Positions 22,721 through 37,700 of a DNA stretch of 64,000 nucleotides are shown piece by piece. The stretch is taken from contig VZRG01000196.1 of assembly GCA_013397435.1 (NCBI GenBank), positions 248,001-312,000 of the forward strand. Direction: 5' to 3'. This DNA is from Erythrocercus mccallii. Taxonomy: Eukaryota; Chordata; Aves; Passeriformes; Dicruridae. The notes under the pieces are model-generated. The model ran no database searches, was not told the DNA's origin, and saw only the letters and a program-made list of their open reading frames with translations. The translations under genes and the position numbers were made by a program. Within the stretch, counting starts at the first letter, position 1. Every line of letters begins with the position of its first letter.

Positions 22721-25700
22721 CTGGAGGAGAAAGAGAGGAACATTAGGAAGGTAAGTTTTCTATATTTAATGCTTCAGGAAATAATACAAACCCCACATTG
22801 GAATCATAACCCAATTGCATTAACATCAGATCTCTTAGTTTTTAGTCAACCTTTTTGCTGGAAGTATTTATTGGATTTAATTGCCCAGACCGCTAGTAAG
22901 GGTGGAGAAGGCAAAGGTGGGAAGCAAACCAGCAATCTCCTAAGTGCTCAAAATCAGAGTAGATGGGCAAAAGAAACAAAACCCATTCAACTGTCTGCAG
23001 TGTCAAATGCCACCCACATTATCAGCAGCTGGCACAGCTGTCTTCTCCTGTCCAAGGTAACACAAGACCACCACGACTTCAGTAGTCTTGCAAATCCTAA
23101 ACTAGGGAGCAGGATTTTGCTGAGTTCAGCAAAAATTAAAGCCACCCAGTGTCATCTCGAGTACCCAGGGCGCACACACCCTAATAATATTGCAGAACCA
23201 GTGGTAAAATTGTTAAATATAAACTACTGCCGAAATAAAAACCTAAGAGAAGCCACCCAAGACACTCACAGAGACACTGCACAGGTGGACTAATCAGTTA
23301 ATTTGTAAGGCTCTTCAGCCACTGCATCTCTGTGGACAGTGCACTGTCTTAGATGCAGACAGAGTAGAAGGATCTGTTTCCCAGCAGCAGAGGGACACAT
23401 CTGTGCTCAAAGGAAAATATACTGAGCTTCATTATTTGGATTAAGGATGAAGTGAAACCAAGTGACAGGATAGGTTTGGCAGAAGATTTGGGAATGCTAT
23501 GGGCTTACAAGGTGGAGGAAAATTAAAAATACTGACATTTTTGGGGAGGCTTGCATAAGCTTCTAATCTTGCCCAAACTTCCTTCTGAAAACTGCTGTCA
23601 GGGAAGACTTCGGTCACAAGTCCCTGGGCACAGGCTTCTGCTGCAGTCAGCTTTTTATTGAAAAGCAACATCTCACTTGCCTATATAAAAAAAATAAAGC
23701 ATGATTCAACAAGACACAAGACTTGAGTTATCTGATAGGGAAGCTCTTGCTTCCACATCACATTCATTTTACTCTCTTGCTTATTAATATCTGCCCTCTG
23801 AAAAGAACATAGAATAGATGATTATTATTGTTATTAAGAAACCTCCAGATACTGTCTACTTCAAAGGCCCTGCTCAAGCAAGGTACTCAGTCCCATCAGC
23901 CGGGCCATAATGAAGAGGTTAAGGAAGTTTCACACCCAGAATCAACTCCTGGGATTCATCACTAGGGACTGGCCTACAGTTCCTGCTGTTCACTAGGACT
24001 GTACATGTCCTTTTGAGCAGAGCTCCAAGGTTGCCATCTGAAATTACCTCATTGTAAATGTGTTTGTTCACTTTTGCAGTGACTCCAAGATTTCTAGAAC
24101 ATGTACTGGCTGGCTGTGTCTCACTGAACAGACTACTCTTGGTACTGGATGTCTATGAAGCACTTGCTCTGCTCTTTACAGATTTAAACCCTGCTCAAAA
24201 AAATACATTATATTAATGCACAAAATATCAGATAAGTATTTAATACTACCCAGATTTTTTCTGTGGGATATCAAAAGAAGCAAAAAGGATTTACGCTGTT
24301 CTGAGAAAATAAATTAATTCTGCTTTTTTTTTTGTAACTATTATTTAGTTTCCGTATTTCTAGAATAGACAGAGAAATTAGGAGTATGAACAGAAGTCCA
24401 CACTTGCTCCCACGGTCAGAGGATACCAACACACAAAGGTCAGATGATCCCACAGGCAGTGCAGACATTCTTACCTTGGCTAAGCCCATAATTTTTGGAA
24501 ACAGGTAAGAGGAACATCCTTCTGGGCTTTGCCCAAGTTGACTAAACGGGCTGTGAAATGTAGCCTGGAGAAAAAAAAAAGAACATAATAAAGGAAACCT
24601 TAAATCAGAACATGGAATTGAAGTACTAGGATTTAATTTTCATTTTAAATATTCTACTGAGATAGAGTTCACAAAGCACATCTGAACTATTACCATAATA
24701 GGCTTCAAATACCATCTGGTAACATTGCTTCATCTTCTCAATGCACCCCAGAGCCAATTCCGTATAATTCCATTCCCACATCCAACAACCCTATTGATGA
24801 AGTTATATTATTTGAATTTGAATTTGAATTTAGAGAAACTAATGTGTATGTGCAAAATCTTTACAGAAAGGATGTTCACGCACATTTGCCTTAAAAGTTA
24901 TTAAATACATATTCCAAATAACTTAGGAGGCAAAAAGCAATTTTGCCTTTCTGAAGGCATACCAATTTTATTCTTCTCAAAAAATCAAGTCCCTGAATCT
25001 TCTTTCACCAAATTTTAAGCAAACCTAAAAAGAGCCTGTGCCAGAAATGCAGCAAGGAATCATACTAAATAATTCCATAATTGCAAGTTAGAACTCAACA
25101 GTGAACAATCTTTTAGAACAGAGAACAATAAACTTTGAGAAGGCTTCAGTAAACTTGAAGGTAATAGGGAAATTGTCACAAAGGATAATCTAGGTGAAAG
25201 GCTAGGTTAGATCCTATAGAAATCCTCCAAGAACTGTTACGAAGGGTTCAAGCAAAAGCTGTCCCAGAAGGACTGGGATTTCCTACCTTCCAGCTGTAGG
25301 AAGGTACTAACAGACTCTAAATAATGACTTTAAACACAAACATACAGAAGGTGAAAACTATGTCAGACAGTAAGTATGCAGCTGATGATGCATGCAGAGA
25401 TTTTAAAAAAAAACCCACAAGGCAAAATTAAGCTGCATTTATCAATTATTAGATATATATAACCAATAAAAGGAAGTTCAAGTATGTATTTCAAGGCATT
25501 AAAGAAAGAAGGATAATGTTAACAGGACAAAATATTTCATGTGTATTTGGATTAAACCCCAACTAAATCTATACAAACTCATGGCTATAAGGAGAGGATA
25601 TGCTGAGGGCCAGTGACTAGACTTCCAAATAGTCTTAATCAAGTTGAGAGGTATGAGTAAGAACATACTACTGATGGACGAGATAAAAGTTTGCCAGGAA

Positions 25701-28700
25701 CAACTTGGTATGTAGCATGTGATATACAAAAGGCAAAACTCTTTTGCTGGCAACTTTGCAGCAAGGGATCCATGTGTTAGTTCAGATCACAAGTATGTAA
25801 ATCAAATAACACAGTGGGATGTCAAATCAGAAATATAGCCTGGAGAATGTGGAGAAGTTCTGTTCCATTTCACGTCAGTAAGACACAAGCTGAAGTGATG
25901 TGTCCAGCTTGAATCACTATGCTTAAAGAGACACAGAGCAAATGGAAGGAGTCCTGAGGAGTGTGACTGCAGGCTACATGAGCAAAAGATGAACAAATGG
26001 CAGCTGTTCAGTGCAAAAGAAGGAAAAGACTGAGAAGAGAAGGTAAACCTGAGATGCATCTAATAGGCTAAGTACACTGATGGCTAATGTTATTTTAAGG
26101 GAGGATGAATATAGACTTCTTTAAAATGAGGAACAAGGAAAACAGGTTCACCCTGTAACAAAAAAAGATCAGATTAGAGGGGTGAAAGAGGGAGAAGTCA
26201 ACATTTTTCTACTAAAAAAAGAGAGATCTATGGGCCATTACTGACTGAATAAATCACGCACATTACACAAGCATATGTCCTGAGTGACACAGTCATCTGT
26301 GATTTTTAACGAATTACTTCAGTGAGTTACTGAACTTCCATTCCATAATAAACTTTTGCTCCCCCTTTCACACCTAAAAGGAGCCTAACAAACATCATTT
26401 CACACCAGCTTAAAAGAGGGGCTCTTAGAAAAGAGCCTCTAAGCTGGAGTCAGTAACTTGATAAGCATAACTACAGCACGGGAAATTCCATGCATGTTAA
26501 CCACTGGCCGATGCACCCCTGTGCTGGTTAATATAGGCAGGTGCTCCTTGATGTGATATACAAAGCCTTTAGATTTTCTGAAGTGTTCTTGTCTTTCAGA
26601 TTACACCAAATCAAATAATATTTAATACAGAATGAGGATTTAAGACTGCCTTGGGATAGGCCATGTAATGTACTTACCCTGTCAGAAGCATAGACAAGGT
26701 CACACAAACCAAGGACAGTTACACAGATTCCAATAGCTGGGCCATTTACCACTGCAATCAGTGGTTTAGGAAAATCAATAAAATGACCCACAAACTCTCT
26801 AGAGAAAAGGGAAAACAGAAGACACAAGATATAAGAGACACATCTCGAGTGTTTTTCATCCAATATAAACAAATTGCAAAACATGTAATTAGACACTGCG
26901 TAACAAAACCCATGAGCTAGATAGAAAGTATGTAATGTATGGGTTTTGAGCCTTTCAGAAATGCATTCTGACAAAATAAGAACCATTTGAAACAGCTGCA
27001 TTTCCTTAGCAACTAAGAATTAAACATGTACATGTCAGCAGAGCTTTCCTAGTTCCTGTGATCAAGTTATGGAAGTATGTTCCTCTTCAGCTACAGTTGC
27101 AGAATACAGCTCAAGAGCCCTCTGCCTACACATCCATCCCAACTCCACCCATGGCATAGCAATTCCCTTCACAGACTGTTCTGCAGTTTCCACCAATGGC
27201 AAGTACTTAAGGAAACAATCCAATTTGCAAGCATCTCTCAGATGCAATTATCACATACAGAAGTAAAGGGAAAACAAAACCTGCTTAAGTAAGGGGAAAA
27301 AAGAAACAGACGCTTCTGTGAGATGATATGCCTGATCTACTTGTCCTTAGAAAATAAATTAATTTAACAGGTAAGTTATAATTTAAAGGCAGAACCAAGA
27401 TCCCAGAATTACTGGGCGATTTTGAACAAGCTCATTACACCTGTCTCTGTTCAAAGAAGTCTGCCAGTGAAGGTATTTTGGCATTTCCTGCTAGCGTAGA
27501 CACTGCTGGATACCAAAAACCCCACAACTTTTTCATATACAGTTAAAACAATGTTTTTGTAATTATACCTGTATGTACTTTGGGGACTAAACAAGGAAAT
27601 CAAGTCTTTAGCATCGCTGGACTTAAAAAGATTTCTAATATTCATCTATTTATGTCATACAATTAATACCACTTCCTGCCACACAATCTTTGTGTTTATG
27701 CACATGGTGAGCCCTTAGACACAGTCACCTAAATAGATGAATCGTAGCATAACTGGGTCTCTTACAATGCCTGCAGATTACATTTTTCCCATTACAGTAA
27801 CTTATGCATATATGAAACCAAGATGTTCTACTTGAGTAATACTGCTCCATCTTTTGCCATCTTCTCCATTTCACCAGGCTGGACATTGGCGAAATTATTC
27901 AGATCATTTCCACTACTATAGTAGTCTCCATTTCCTGCAGAGAACACACAGGAGTAAATGCACCAATGGTTTCTGAGTAGGAAAGAGAAGCTTTCATTTA
28001 TTACATTTATAAAAGAATTTCATCCCAAATGTCTAATAACATTAAGTAATTAGAGGGATTTTCTCAAAGTATACACGATATCTTAGAGGACATCTAGGGT
28101 TTAAAAGTAAATTTTGACTGTCAATTTGTTGAAAAAAACCAATCAGTAAAAAGCCAAAGAATGTTTGCTGTGAAATATTTGATGGGGAAAATTAATTTTC
28201 TTTTTTTTCCTGTAACTGTCAGATGGAAAAAATGTATTATTTACTTTCCTGCACACTTCCTCAGGGTTTCTTTTCTGTCAATTTGCAACCATTCAAACAA
28301 TAGATATGAGAAACTTTTTTTTAAGCAGGACAAAGGAGATATAAGTTGATGCATCTCCCTTCACCCACTTTCAAAAACTGATGAAGAAATCAAAAGTGGA
28401 CAGAATAACTTATTTAATATGTGGTAGAGTTTCACATTTTTATCATCTATTTAGAAAAACGCACAGCAGTCTAAGGATAAGACTGACAGCACTGTATTGA
28501 TACCACTGTACTGGAAGATAGATTCTTCAGTAACAAACAGATAAACTTGAATTCAATGTGTAAGTCAGTCTGAGGCATCACCAAAAAAGCAAGAAGCATT
28601 TAAAAGCTGACTGCATGACTTAATTGTCTAAATACCCTATGTTCCATGAGGACATTCACAGGATGAGACCTGCTTTACACTGCAGTGATCTTATTCCCTG

Positions 28701-31700
28701 TGTGAAAAGGTACAGAAAGGTTTTGCAGAGGTGTTTGCTGTCGACTCACAGCTATGTAATGTGTTAGACTTTCCAGCTTCAGTTGTGTGATCGCCTTTCT
28801 TATCTTGTAAGGGCTGTGGTGCAGTCATTGCTACAGAAAGGAAATCCAGCATCCTGGGAATGGGAACCAGGTGTTGGTAAAGCAGACAGTGGAGAAGAAT
28901 TTGCAACCAATCACCTCAGAGTAAACAGGTTCAAGCCCAAATTCACCTTGAATTTACACTACTTAGCTGCCAGTCAAAACTCAAGTTTTGGCTAATTTCC
29001 TAAAAAGATACTTTTCTGCAATGAGGACGGGCCAGACAGGCAGCTACTCAAGAATAATAAAGCCCTTAGGAGTATTCTATGTCCATTTTCTCAGCTAAGA
29101 AAGATGTTTTGATGTAACAGCAAGCTTGCTTAAGAATTTAAAACATCAGCATGAAGAAAATTTGCCAAAACACTTTGGAAAATCTTTGGTCTATAATAGA
29201 GGAAAGAACTTCCTCACTTAATTTTACCTTAGTCTAAACACAGGTAGGTATTTCATGTCAGTACTATACTTTGGTATAATATAAAACATACCAGTAATAA
29301 CTGCTATGGTAGAATCATTTTTTCCTGCTTCTTCAAGCGCTTTGATAATTTCTCTGTACATCTGCATAAAAGGAAAATCAACAAAGTACAAATGTGATGC
29401 AGCAAGATTAAAATCTCATAAAAATGAGATTGACACTGACAACAAGGAACTCAAGAGAGAGATTAGCTATGATCCTTTTAAGTACTGAAAAATTTGTCAC
29501 GCACAGAAAGTTTGGTATTACATGTGAAGTACTTCTGACCATAAAGACACACATTTGCAATACTCACAACTTGCAGTGCAAACCTAAAGGACAAAATAAG
29601 GTCCTTTCAAAAAACAAGCACTGACGTGAAACAGCTAATTTCAATGCAGCAGTTTAAGTGGATAAAATAACATACTAAAGAATCAGCAGTAGTGGGGTGA
29701 AGACCCTGCTCTAATATCTCTGCAGTTGTGAATGAGGATAATTGTGATGCTTCCAACAGGACAGACTTACTCATGAAGATAACTGTGGGAAACAGAAGGT
29801 CACCTACACATTCTTGCAGCAGTGCTGAGCCAAAGGCTGCACAAATGCCTTGTTGAGTATACTCAACATGGCAATCAAATCTTGCACCCAAACACAGGCC
29901 AGTCTTCCTGCAGTTTGCCATTTTAATTTAGTGTAGAACAAATCAAGAGACGCAGAAAAGCCTAATCTGTAAAATTTTAGCTGAATGATTTCATTTTGTA
30001 CTGGGTATCTGTTCCTTAGGTTGTTGTTGGATCCCTCACAAAGTTCAGACCACCATGCTTCAGCCAGTTCTGTTGAATCCATAGTAAGGACTCTTTAAAG
30101 TAGCTTGTCCAGAAAGAAAAAAAATTATTAATCCTCCCAAGTTAATTTCTTTACCTGATGGTTGATGGCATTTTTCCTATCAGGTCGGTTAAACATTATC
30201 TTTGTGATATTGTTTTTGGTAGTAACTATTAATGTTTCATAGCCATCGTGTCTGCCCTCTTCTGGAGAAGCCTCTTTCTTCTGGCTAGCAGATTCTGCAG
30301 AGACCAGACTTGAGACAAGGTCAGCATATTTCTGTCTAGCATCATCCTGCAATAAAAGAAATGAACAAAACAGGACAGAAAGAAAAACTTAAAAGAAAAG
30401 TAAGAAGAAAATAGCACACACAAGATGATGAAAAGCTAAAATTGAAATCAGTTACAGTACCAATAAAATGGGTGCCTGGGGCGAGGTAATTGCTTCAGAA
30501 CAAAAGAAAATTAAAATCTCCATTATAATATATTGCAGTTGTGGGGAGAGGAGGGGAACATGTTGTATTTGAGCACTGCAGAACATGCTTCAAGTCACCT
30601 TAAAGGCAGCAGCAATAGATTCACAAAATAGAAGTACATATATGCTGGGATGATGACATTTATTTTGCTAGAAGAGTGTCCCCATTCATGATTAGGATTA
30701 CCAGAGAGACCTTTGTCATATTCCCAGCATTTACACATTTCTATGGATCCTTTGTTTCTGCTTTCCAGTCAGACATTTCTCCAACAAAAGTTTTTATTTT
30801 AGAATATGTGTTGCTGAAAATAAGAGCACTGAAATGGATCTTATGGCATTTTAAAATTGCTTGAAGACAATACTTTTCATTTAGCACTAACATGACACAC
30901 AGTAGCCTAAAGAATCCTGTCTCTCTAGCAGCGATTTAAAAGAATTTTAAGTACTTGGTTGTTGCACCTTATTGGCTTGAAAGGATAATACACTTTGAAC
31001 AATTCCATAATGAGTAGCACATGAAATTGTCTATCCATTCTCCACTCTAACTTGAGCCAATTCTTTTCCTTAAGTATTTCTTGACTACTCCTAAAAGCTG
31101 CAGGGCCATCTCAAAAATAACCCTAAAACCCCAAACTAAACAAAAGATCAAAATGCACCCCAAAAAACCCCAAGCAGAACAATATCTTATATTCATTAAA
31201 TGATGTAACTGTGTTTTCTTTAAAAAAATAAAAAAGAAAAATACAAAATCCCTCCCCTATATTAAATAATCTTTTTGACAGAGCTCAGCAGCTACTACTG
31301 AGCAGCAGGCCTAATGCAGCACTGACACAACTGATTTGGAAAGCTTGTTTCCTCCATTTAATAGCAGCTGAGGAAACCATGGCAGCTCTATGCAGTCAGA
31401 CTTACTAAAGCTTGCATGAAAAAGGAATGCTTATGTATCTCTGCATCTTTATTCTCACTGCTTGCTTCACTTGACTTCTCTAAAGGTTATGAAAGATACT
31501 AAAAATATCAAGATATATTGAGAAGGAAGGAATGAAGAGAGGCTCTCAATACACTATTTTTTTCTAGTCTTTTAGTTGACAGCATAAGAGATTGACTTTT
31601 TAAAATGGCAAAGCTATGAATATGCTGAATTCAGAGGTTTGTGTTTTGTTGTAAGAACTGAGAAGATCAATCCGTCTTTCTTAAAGAGACGAGCAGAATG

Positions 31701-34700
31701 GATCATAATGCAAAAACTCACTATTTTCATTGGAAGTCACCACATAAGATCTCTTACACAGATACAATTGTGCTGGCAGTAATAATGTGGAACTAGGCTT
31801 ACACACTAAAAAAAAAAATCTCAAAACACTGAAGCAGTGAAGTGATTGAGGAATACAATAGGAAGTATTTTGATGCCTGAAGCAGAGATGCTCAACTAGC
31901 ATGTAATATTTTTAGTCATCAGCCACTCATTTAAAGACCAAGCACTTCAAAGTAGAGTAATCTAAAAAGTATCTAAGTGAAATAATGGGTTTTGTCACCT
32001 GAGACAAATTGCCAAGAGAGTTCCACGCATCCCATTTGGCTTTCTTGATGAAGTCCAGCATACCTGGTTTTGGAGCATTGCAGGGACCTTCAGTAGCCTG
32101 AAAAGAGAGAGAAACAGATATTTAAATCTTTGACTAAAGTTCAGATGATTTGGTAGAAAAGATGATGACTGTTCTGAATACTTATCTGATCAGGATACAG
32201 AATTCAGCTCTGAGAGAGAAGGAATACTGGTTGGACAATATTCTGACAATTCACATACCATAAGGTTTTCAGTGTCTGCTATTTCTAACATTGCATTGGG
32301 CTTCCAGAAACACCTCACCAATATGAGAGACTGGTTTCCAAAACACCCATGCATGTTAAGTTCTCCTGCCTCAAAAACTGTGGAAATTTTATACTCATAA
32401 AGAATGTTAAAGGTTTGTTAGCTGTGTGAAGAGACCATTGAATAGGATCAATTAATTTGGATCTTACTTCAAAGTTGGCCCCGCTATGAGCAAGGACATT
32501 GGACCAGCTGAACTACAAGAGCCTGAGCTATCCTGAGGTATTCTATGATCTGTTTTCCTGAAGAAAAATAAGCTATTGGAAAGAAATATTTCAAGTGGAA
32601 GGCAGGAAAGAAAGAATACATTTATGAGCTCACTATTATTAATCAATAAAGCTACTGGGAACCATCACCTGTCTTTAAGATTTTTTTGAATGAGTTACTG
32701 ATTGCCTTCCTCAACATAAGTCATAGCCTGTACTGATCCTGCAGTCAATCCTGATCTACAAATACTTCCCAAAATACCAATACAAGCCCTGCTATGGATA
32801 TAAAGCTATTTCTCCAAAGGTCTCAACCTTCACTTGAACTGTGGAGGAACAGTTCCTTGACTTCAAAATAAACAAACAAAAAACCCCAAACAAAACCTAC
32901 AGTGACCATGCTAAAAAAAAAAAAAAAAAAAGGAAAAAAACCCAGAAATCCACTTGCAAATGTCAGCACCATTATATTACAGGCCCAGATGACTGTAGAT
33001 ACAAGACATTTAGGAGGAAGCATTCAGCCTACTCTTTTTTTCCTAGGCATAAGCCATTTTGTAAAGCTGAATCAATATCATTATATGGAAGGCATTACAC
33101 AATGGATGTAATTTTGCTCTATTTCTTTGAATAAAGGTTTCTGCTCAAAGCATGAAAAAACACGTTTGGCTTCCCTCAGAATTTAGGCATTTCAAGGGGC
33201 TGACATTTCAGGAACACAATTTGAGCACATAAAGTGAAGAGCCTGTTATCACACAATACATTTGAACAGACTGTATTTTAAATAAATTTTACAGGCCCAT
33301 CTCCTCAGGTTATAAATGCTCCTTACCAAAGAAAATAAGTCAAGTCAAGCCTACCTGTTTAAACAGTGCATAGAGTTTCAACTTAGTTTCATTCCCAGGA
33401 TCCTTTTTCAAAAGCTTCAGCTGTTCCTGAGCCTTTTGGAAGTCCTTCTGGCTGACCTGCATCGTGGCTGCAGTCATGTGCAGGTGAAATGCTGGAACGC
33501 AAACAGCTTGTGTTGGCCTGGGAGTAATTGGGGAAGAAAAATGCCATTACTTGATTTTTGTGAAAGACTAGAGGAGAAACAAACAAATGTCTGCTTTTTA
33601 AGACATTTAAAGTAAATGTGAAACATTACATACAACATTAATCAAAACAACAAGAAGAAAGATATTAAAAGTCACGAGAAAGTTGCTTTAGAAGTTTGCT
33701 TTTATTGTGATGTAATTAACCTTTGGAAATTATTAATTTTTATTAATTATTTAAATCTCATCCCCTTGCACTCAGCACCTTGAATAATGCATTCAGTTCT
33801 GGGCCCCTCACTATAGGACAGACACTTTGATCTGGCTGCAATGTGTCCAAAGAAGGGAACAAAGCTGGCAAAGGGTTTGGAGCACAAATCCTGCGAGGAG
33901 CAGATGAGGGAGCTTTTTAGCCTAGGGAAAAGGATGCTCAGAGGGACCTTGTCACTCTCTACAGTTGCCTGAAAGGAGCTGTGGCTGGGTGGGGGGTCTG
34001 TCTCTTCTCACAAGTAACAACTGACAAGATGAGAGGGAACAGCTTCAAATTGCACCAGCAGAAGTTTAGATTGGCAAAGATCTTCCTAATATCCAGATGA
34101 GTGGTCAGGCATCGAAAGAGGCTGCCCAGGAAAGTGGTGGAGTCACCATGCCAGAAGGTATTTAAAAAATGTGTCTATGTGGCACCTGGGGACATGGCTG
34201 AGTGGTGGACTTAGCAGTACTGGTTGGACTTGATAATCTCAAAGGCCCTTTCCAACATAAATGGTTCTATGATTAGCAGCTTTTAATGTCCATGAGTTAA
34301 TGTGAGTACGCATCCTGTCTGGTCTTCGTGATCTTTTCAAGTGTGTGTGCTTCTAGCTAGAAATTTAAATTTGAAAGTCTGATTCTCCTTTCAGGGTAGC
34401 ACAAGTGAAGACTAATTTCAAAATGTACTTTGGAAAAGGACTGTCAGTAAACCGGCTTGTAGACACTTGAGAAAAAAAAAAAGGCAGTCAAAATATTCTG
34501 GGAGAACAACCTCCCACCAGAAGAAGGCAGTTCCATCAAAACCTCCCCCAAAAGTAGCAAGCCTAACCCAATTATATAATACTTCTTAAAAGCAGGTTTA
34601 CTTCAGTAAAGTTTGGAATCAAAAGCCAAGGAGTCTTACAATTTTGATTTATTTCAAGAGGGCAAAAGCATGTTGTTACAGCTTGTTTTTTTGTTAAATT

Positions 34701-37700
34701 GCAATATACGTTAAACAATTTTACTATTTTTAAAATGTTTGCAGTTTATGTATGAACCTTCCTTCTCTATTCTAGTAAAAAGAAAAAAAAGCCCAACTCT
34801 CCCTATTCTACCTTACAGACTCACCTGTCATGTTAGAACATCATATACGATAGATTTTATAATCAGTCTCATTTGAAAAATTGATGAGTATCTCAAATGA
34901 ATGCTTAATCAATTTAATGTTAATATTTCAGTTACAGGACAATAATTTAAAAATAATGGAAATTCTCCCTTTTTATACACACCTAGTGAGAATTTAAAAG
35001 CTGTTCTATTGCCTACCTCAAAAATATCCTCATTGCTCTTATTTCCTAAGGAAAATTTATTTTCTGCTGAAAGCCTTAAAGTTGCAGACAAAGTGTGAGA
35101 ATGTGAATGGTCCCCATTATTTTATTTCTCCTTCATTTTATGTAGATAGATGATGTCTTGTAAAAATATCTGTAGGACTTACTGGTTTTATGTCCTATCA
35201 GCCCTTTGTTAATAAAATCTAAGTTCCCATATTTTGGAGATACCAAGTTTGAATGACAGACAAGGAAAGAATATTTTTTGTTATACACAGAATTTCTTTC
35301 AAAGTGAAAGTATTTCAAAATTTGCTTCAAAATCTTATGCTAGTAGCAAGAAACCTCTCTAAACAATACAAAATGGAATAGGTTATCAGAAAAGGTTACA
35401 GGAACAGAAAGTCCTTTTACTTAAGCTGATCAGCTGTAAGCCTTTATTCAGAAAGCAGAGCACCCAGACAAACACAGGGTAAACAACTCTCACTGTAACC
35501 AACATTCAAGCTGGTGTGTTCAGAAGACTCTGTCAGAGTTTAACAAGTTCATCCCTTAAATAGCTGGGAGGTTATTTAGCCAACTTGTGAACTCCATTTG
35601 CAGCATCAAAAAAAACCTTCAACAGGAAAAAGTACATCTAAATGGATATGATACAAGCCTTTTAACACTGCATCTCTTTCATTAGTCTGTCCTGGGGTCT
35701 CAGAACATGACACTTTCAGCTCCTGTTCCCAAACGTGTTTTTAAAGTCACATTTACAGGAAAAAAGAAATGAGAGTGCAGGAAGAGTAGCTGTTTCTTTT
35801 GGTTTGGCTTTTTTTTTTTCCTTCAATTTTGCTAGCCATCTTTGGAATTACTGGAATGATACTGTCCCCAAGATGATCTGTGTATCTGCTACAAATTTTC
35901 TTGTCAGTCTAGGCAGTGACTGAGGTAGATCCCATGTTTAAAAATGGAGATTTGGGTTTACACCATGTTTGACAATATGGATTTCAGTCCCGCCTGGCTA
36001 TGGTCAGTATCATAAAAAGGCTTTAAGAATCTCTTTTATATACAATTTGATAATGATCATAACAAAAGTTGAGGACAAGAAGCTGGGGAGAGGAGGAGGA
36101 GGTAAGAAGGTATGTACACACATATTTATGGTTAAGTTTGGTTTGGTCTGAATTTTTTTGCATTTAGCAAGTCACAGTTCTCTTCCTTATTAAGGATGCA
36201 AAGTAGACAAGTTAGAAGAAGAAGAGAAAACAATTAGGTGAATCAAAACAATTTGGCTGGGGAAAAGTGGAATGATCTTTCAGTAAGTCCAGGCTCAGAG
36301 GAACTTTGCTGTTTGGTTATATTCACTTTTTGCTTCTTAGTTAAACGTTTGGATAAAATTGTTATCTATCCACTTCAAATACCTCATCTTTCATTCTTCT
36401 TTTCCTCTTTACCTACTGATTTGTAATAGGAAATTGTGCAACCTAGGTGTTTATTAAAGTCTGTTTACAAGAAAAGGCCTTTTATCTTTCATTCTTCCTT
36501 GCTGCTTCTAGCTCAGTTCTCTACAGGACACTGATGATTCACCCCATTCCTTCTGCCTTCTATCTCTACAGACATTTGCTATACATCAGAGCTGCTCATC
36601 AATTCTTGACACATGCTAAGACTAAGCTGTTTACTTGTTTCTCTACTAAAATAACAACAAAGGATGAAAACACGAAGGAAAAATTAAGTTATTTCACAAT
36701 TAATTCATCTTGGGCAGGACTTCATTCTTCAGAGGCACATATGAACAGCAGTACGAAAGCTCCTTGATCCCAAGTAGAGCACATAGAGTGAGGAGATGAC
36801 TTGACACCTCTCAGCACACACAGCAGCGCTGCCACCTCTGGCACTGCACGGTGGTGCCATGCCACAGTCCCAAGGACAGAGGAACAGGAGAGGCTGCTGC
36901 ATACAGTGCACAACTTGCTCCCTCCATCTGCTGCTCCTTTGCTGTGACACTGAGTCCTTCTTAGTCGCTCACTGAGAAAATCCATACCCCACTTTAGCGA
37001 CTGCACAAGATTTTGCAGAAACCACGCAAGGCAGGCAGAGAGCCTGGAACCTGAAATACAAGCTTTTAACCCAAGCAGAAAAAGAAGCCTAGGAAAGGCA
37101 ATCAAAAATCACTCTGTATTTCTTTTTCGCATCTACTCACTGCAACAAAGCAAAATCATTTCCTTCACAAAGTTTCCTCTTTATTGCCTTGTACCCTTGC
37201 GGCCAATTAGCTGCCACTGCCCCACTGCTACAAATTACCTTCGCTGTAGGCACCCACAGAAGAGTGGTGAGGGCTGGGCAACCTCCCCCAGCTGGGTAAA
37301 AAGCCAACTCCCACCAGAGAGACAGAAGCAAGAGGAGTCACAACAACTTGGCAGTGCAGTCAGAGTCCATGACAAATGCCTGCGCTCTCCTGCAAGACCA
37401 GGCACTGGGGACTTCACAAGTTGTACACTCTGAAAAAAGAAATAAATCCTGGGCATCACTGTCTGAACCTGAAACATCCAGGCTGACAATCATTTCGTAT
37501 TTATTCCCTTCGTTGAGATGTCTCTTTGTTGCCATTCAGTCATTCAGGAAATCTTGGAGGCTCATCATTCTATCTGTTCACTTAAACGTCTCTTATCCCA
37601 ATAAACGTTCAAATGTCTCTTAAATTTAGGATTGCAATTACACTGAAATAATTTCTCACTGTTTATATTATTCACAAAATGACTGCAAAACCTGTTAAAG

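Noticed and set aside
22389..22754. 121-codon plus-strand frame
   Set aside because: It overlaps the ECI2 terminal exon antisense and is its shadow; the minus-strand reading matches ECI2 to the SKL stop.
26528..27001. 157-codon minus-strand frame
   Set aside because: Only 26678-26798 is real coding sequence (ECI2 exon 7); the rest is intron read-through on either side of good splice sites.
36722..37105. 127-codon minus-strand frame in ECI2 intron 1
   Set aside because: Composition rich in Cys/Ser/Leu without a domain, no splice link to ECI2 exons, and several overlapping frames of equal quality.
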